A DNA stretch of 64,000 bases. Origin: Thiobacillus thioparus DSM 505 (lineage in GTDB: Bacteria; Pseudomonadota; Gammaproteobacteria; Burkholderiales; Thiobacillaceae). Both the position numbers and the translations under genes were made by a program. The notes beneath the pieces were generated by a model. The model saw nothing but the letters and a program-made list of their open reading frames with translations, was not told the origin of the DNA and searched no databases. The stretch covers positions 141,042 to 205,041 of the forward strand of contig NZ_KB891328.1 in NCBI RefSeq assembly GCF_000373385.1, in the 5' to 3' direction. Shown here piece by piece: positions 63,952-64,000 of the stretch (position 1 is its first letter; every line of letters begins with the position of its first letter).

Positions 63952-63988
63952 GTTTCAATCCACGCCCGACCGTGAGGCCGGGCGATGC
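63952..63988 (-). CRISPR. CRISPR-type direct repeat, probable left end of an array running off the window
   Basis: A 37-bp element read on the plus strand: it begins GTTTCAATCCACGC and then forms a near-perfect stem, GCCCGACC, loop GTGA, GGCCGGGC (one mismatch), ending GATGC. Read on the minus strand it ends GTGGATTGAAAC, the common 3' handle (ATTGAAAC tag) of type I and III repeats. Only one copy is visible; the 12 bases to the window end would be the first spacer. No second copy lies to the left, so the array, if real, continues right. The stem mismatch would suit a degenerate terminal repeat. Confidence 0.72.
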
Positions 63989-64000
63989 ACCGAGAACTTG

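Overview
This window is GC-rich (roughly 60-65% by eye), densely packed core chromosome of a betaproteobacterium. The gene orders rlmN-pilW-rodZ-ispG-hisS-yfgM-bamB-der, hflX-hflK-hflC-DUF2065-hisZ-purA, pyrG-kdsA-eno-ftsB and zipA-ligA are typical of Betaproteobacteria. Together with a ccoNOQP-GH locus they suggest a Nitrosomonadales member, perhaps Thiobacillus-like. That placement is inference, because no rRNA or sulfur-oxidation gene is present. There is no phage, insertion sequence or plasmid module. The only accessory signals are one A+T-rich orphan gene and one CRISPR-type repeat at the extreme right end.

Layout. 1-7.8 kb: a tightly overlapping + strand run (rlmN 3' end, pilW, rodZ, ispG, hisS, yfgM, bamB, der) covering translation, envelope assembly and isoprenoid synthesis. 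7.8-9.8 kb: two small unknown genes (-) divergent from a GalT-like nucleotidyltransferase (+); these lie where hfq normally sits, between der and hflX. 9.8-15.6 kb: hflX, hflK, hflC, DUF2065, a short hisZ, and purA, closed by a strong bidirectional terminator facing tRNA-Leu(CAG). 15.7-24.9 kb: rnr-rlmB, an A+T-rich unknown gene, a RIO-kinase/YcaO pair, a secreted TPR protein, a SenB-like glycosyltransferase, an RNA methyltransferase and DUF3579. 25-30.5 kb: a GGDEF-EAL protein, then ppsR and ppsA (PEP synthase regulator and enzyme) with start codons only 11 bp apart on opposite strands.

30.6-38.9 kb: pyrG, kdsA, eno (TTG start), ftsB, zipA, ligA, galU. 39-42.8 kb: a TetR regulator divergent from a DUF1348 gene with two clear palindromic operators between them, then nnrD, an orphan PhnD-like binding protein and a small DUF3330 protein. 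42.8-50.3 kb: purL, ppc and a membrane coiled-coil protein. 50.2-54.8 kb (-): a three-gene operon (LolA-like periplasmic protein, DUF1302 outer-membrane barrel, RND/MMPL transporter) that looks like a complete envelope lipid-transport route. 54.9-57.9 kb: hemN and a MASE1 diguanylate cyclase. 58-63.7 kb (-): ccoNOQP, ccoG, ccoH, a DUF3149 peptide and a Cys-tailed membrane protein, i.e. the high-affinity cbb3 oxidase and its assembly factors.

The most notable items are the CRISPR repeat at 63952-63988 with its array apparently continuing off the right edge, the LolA/DUF1302/RND operon, a SenB-like selenosugar synthase without senA or senC beside it, the twin TetR operators, paired perfect hairpins inside the cco operon, and the displaced hfq position. 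No clearly new defence or biosynthetic system is contained whole in this window.
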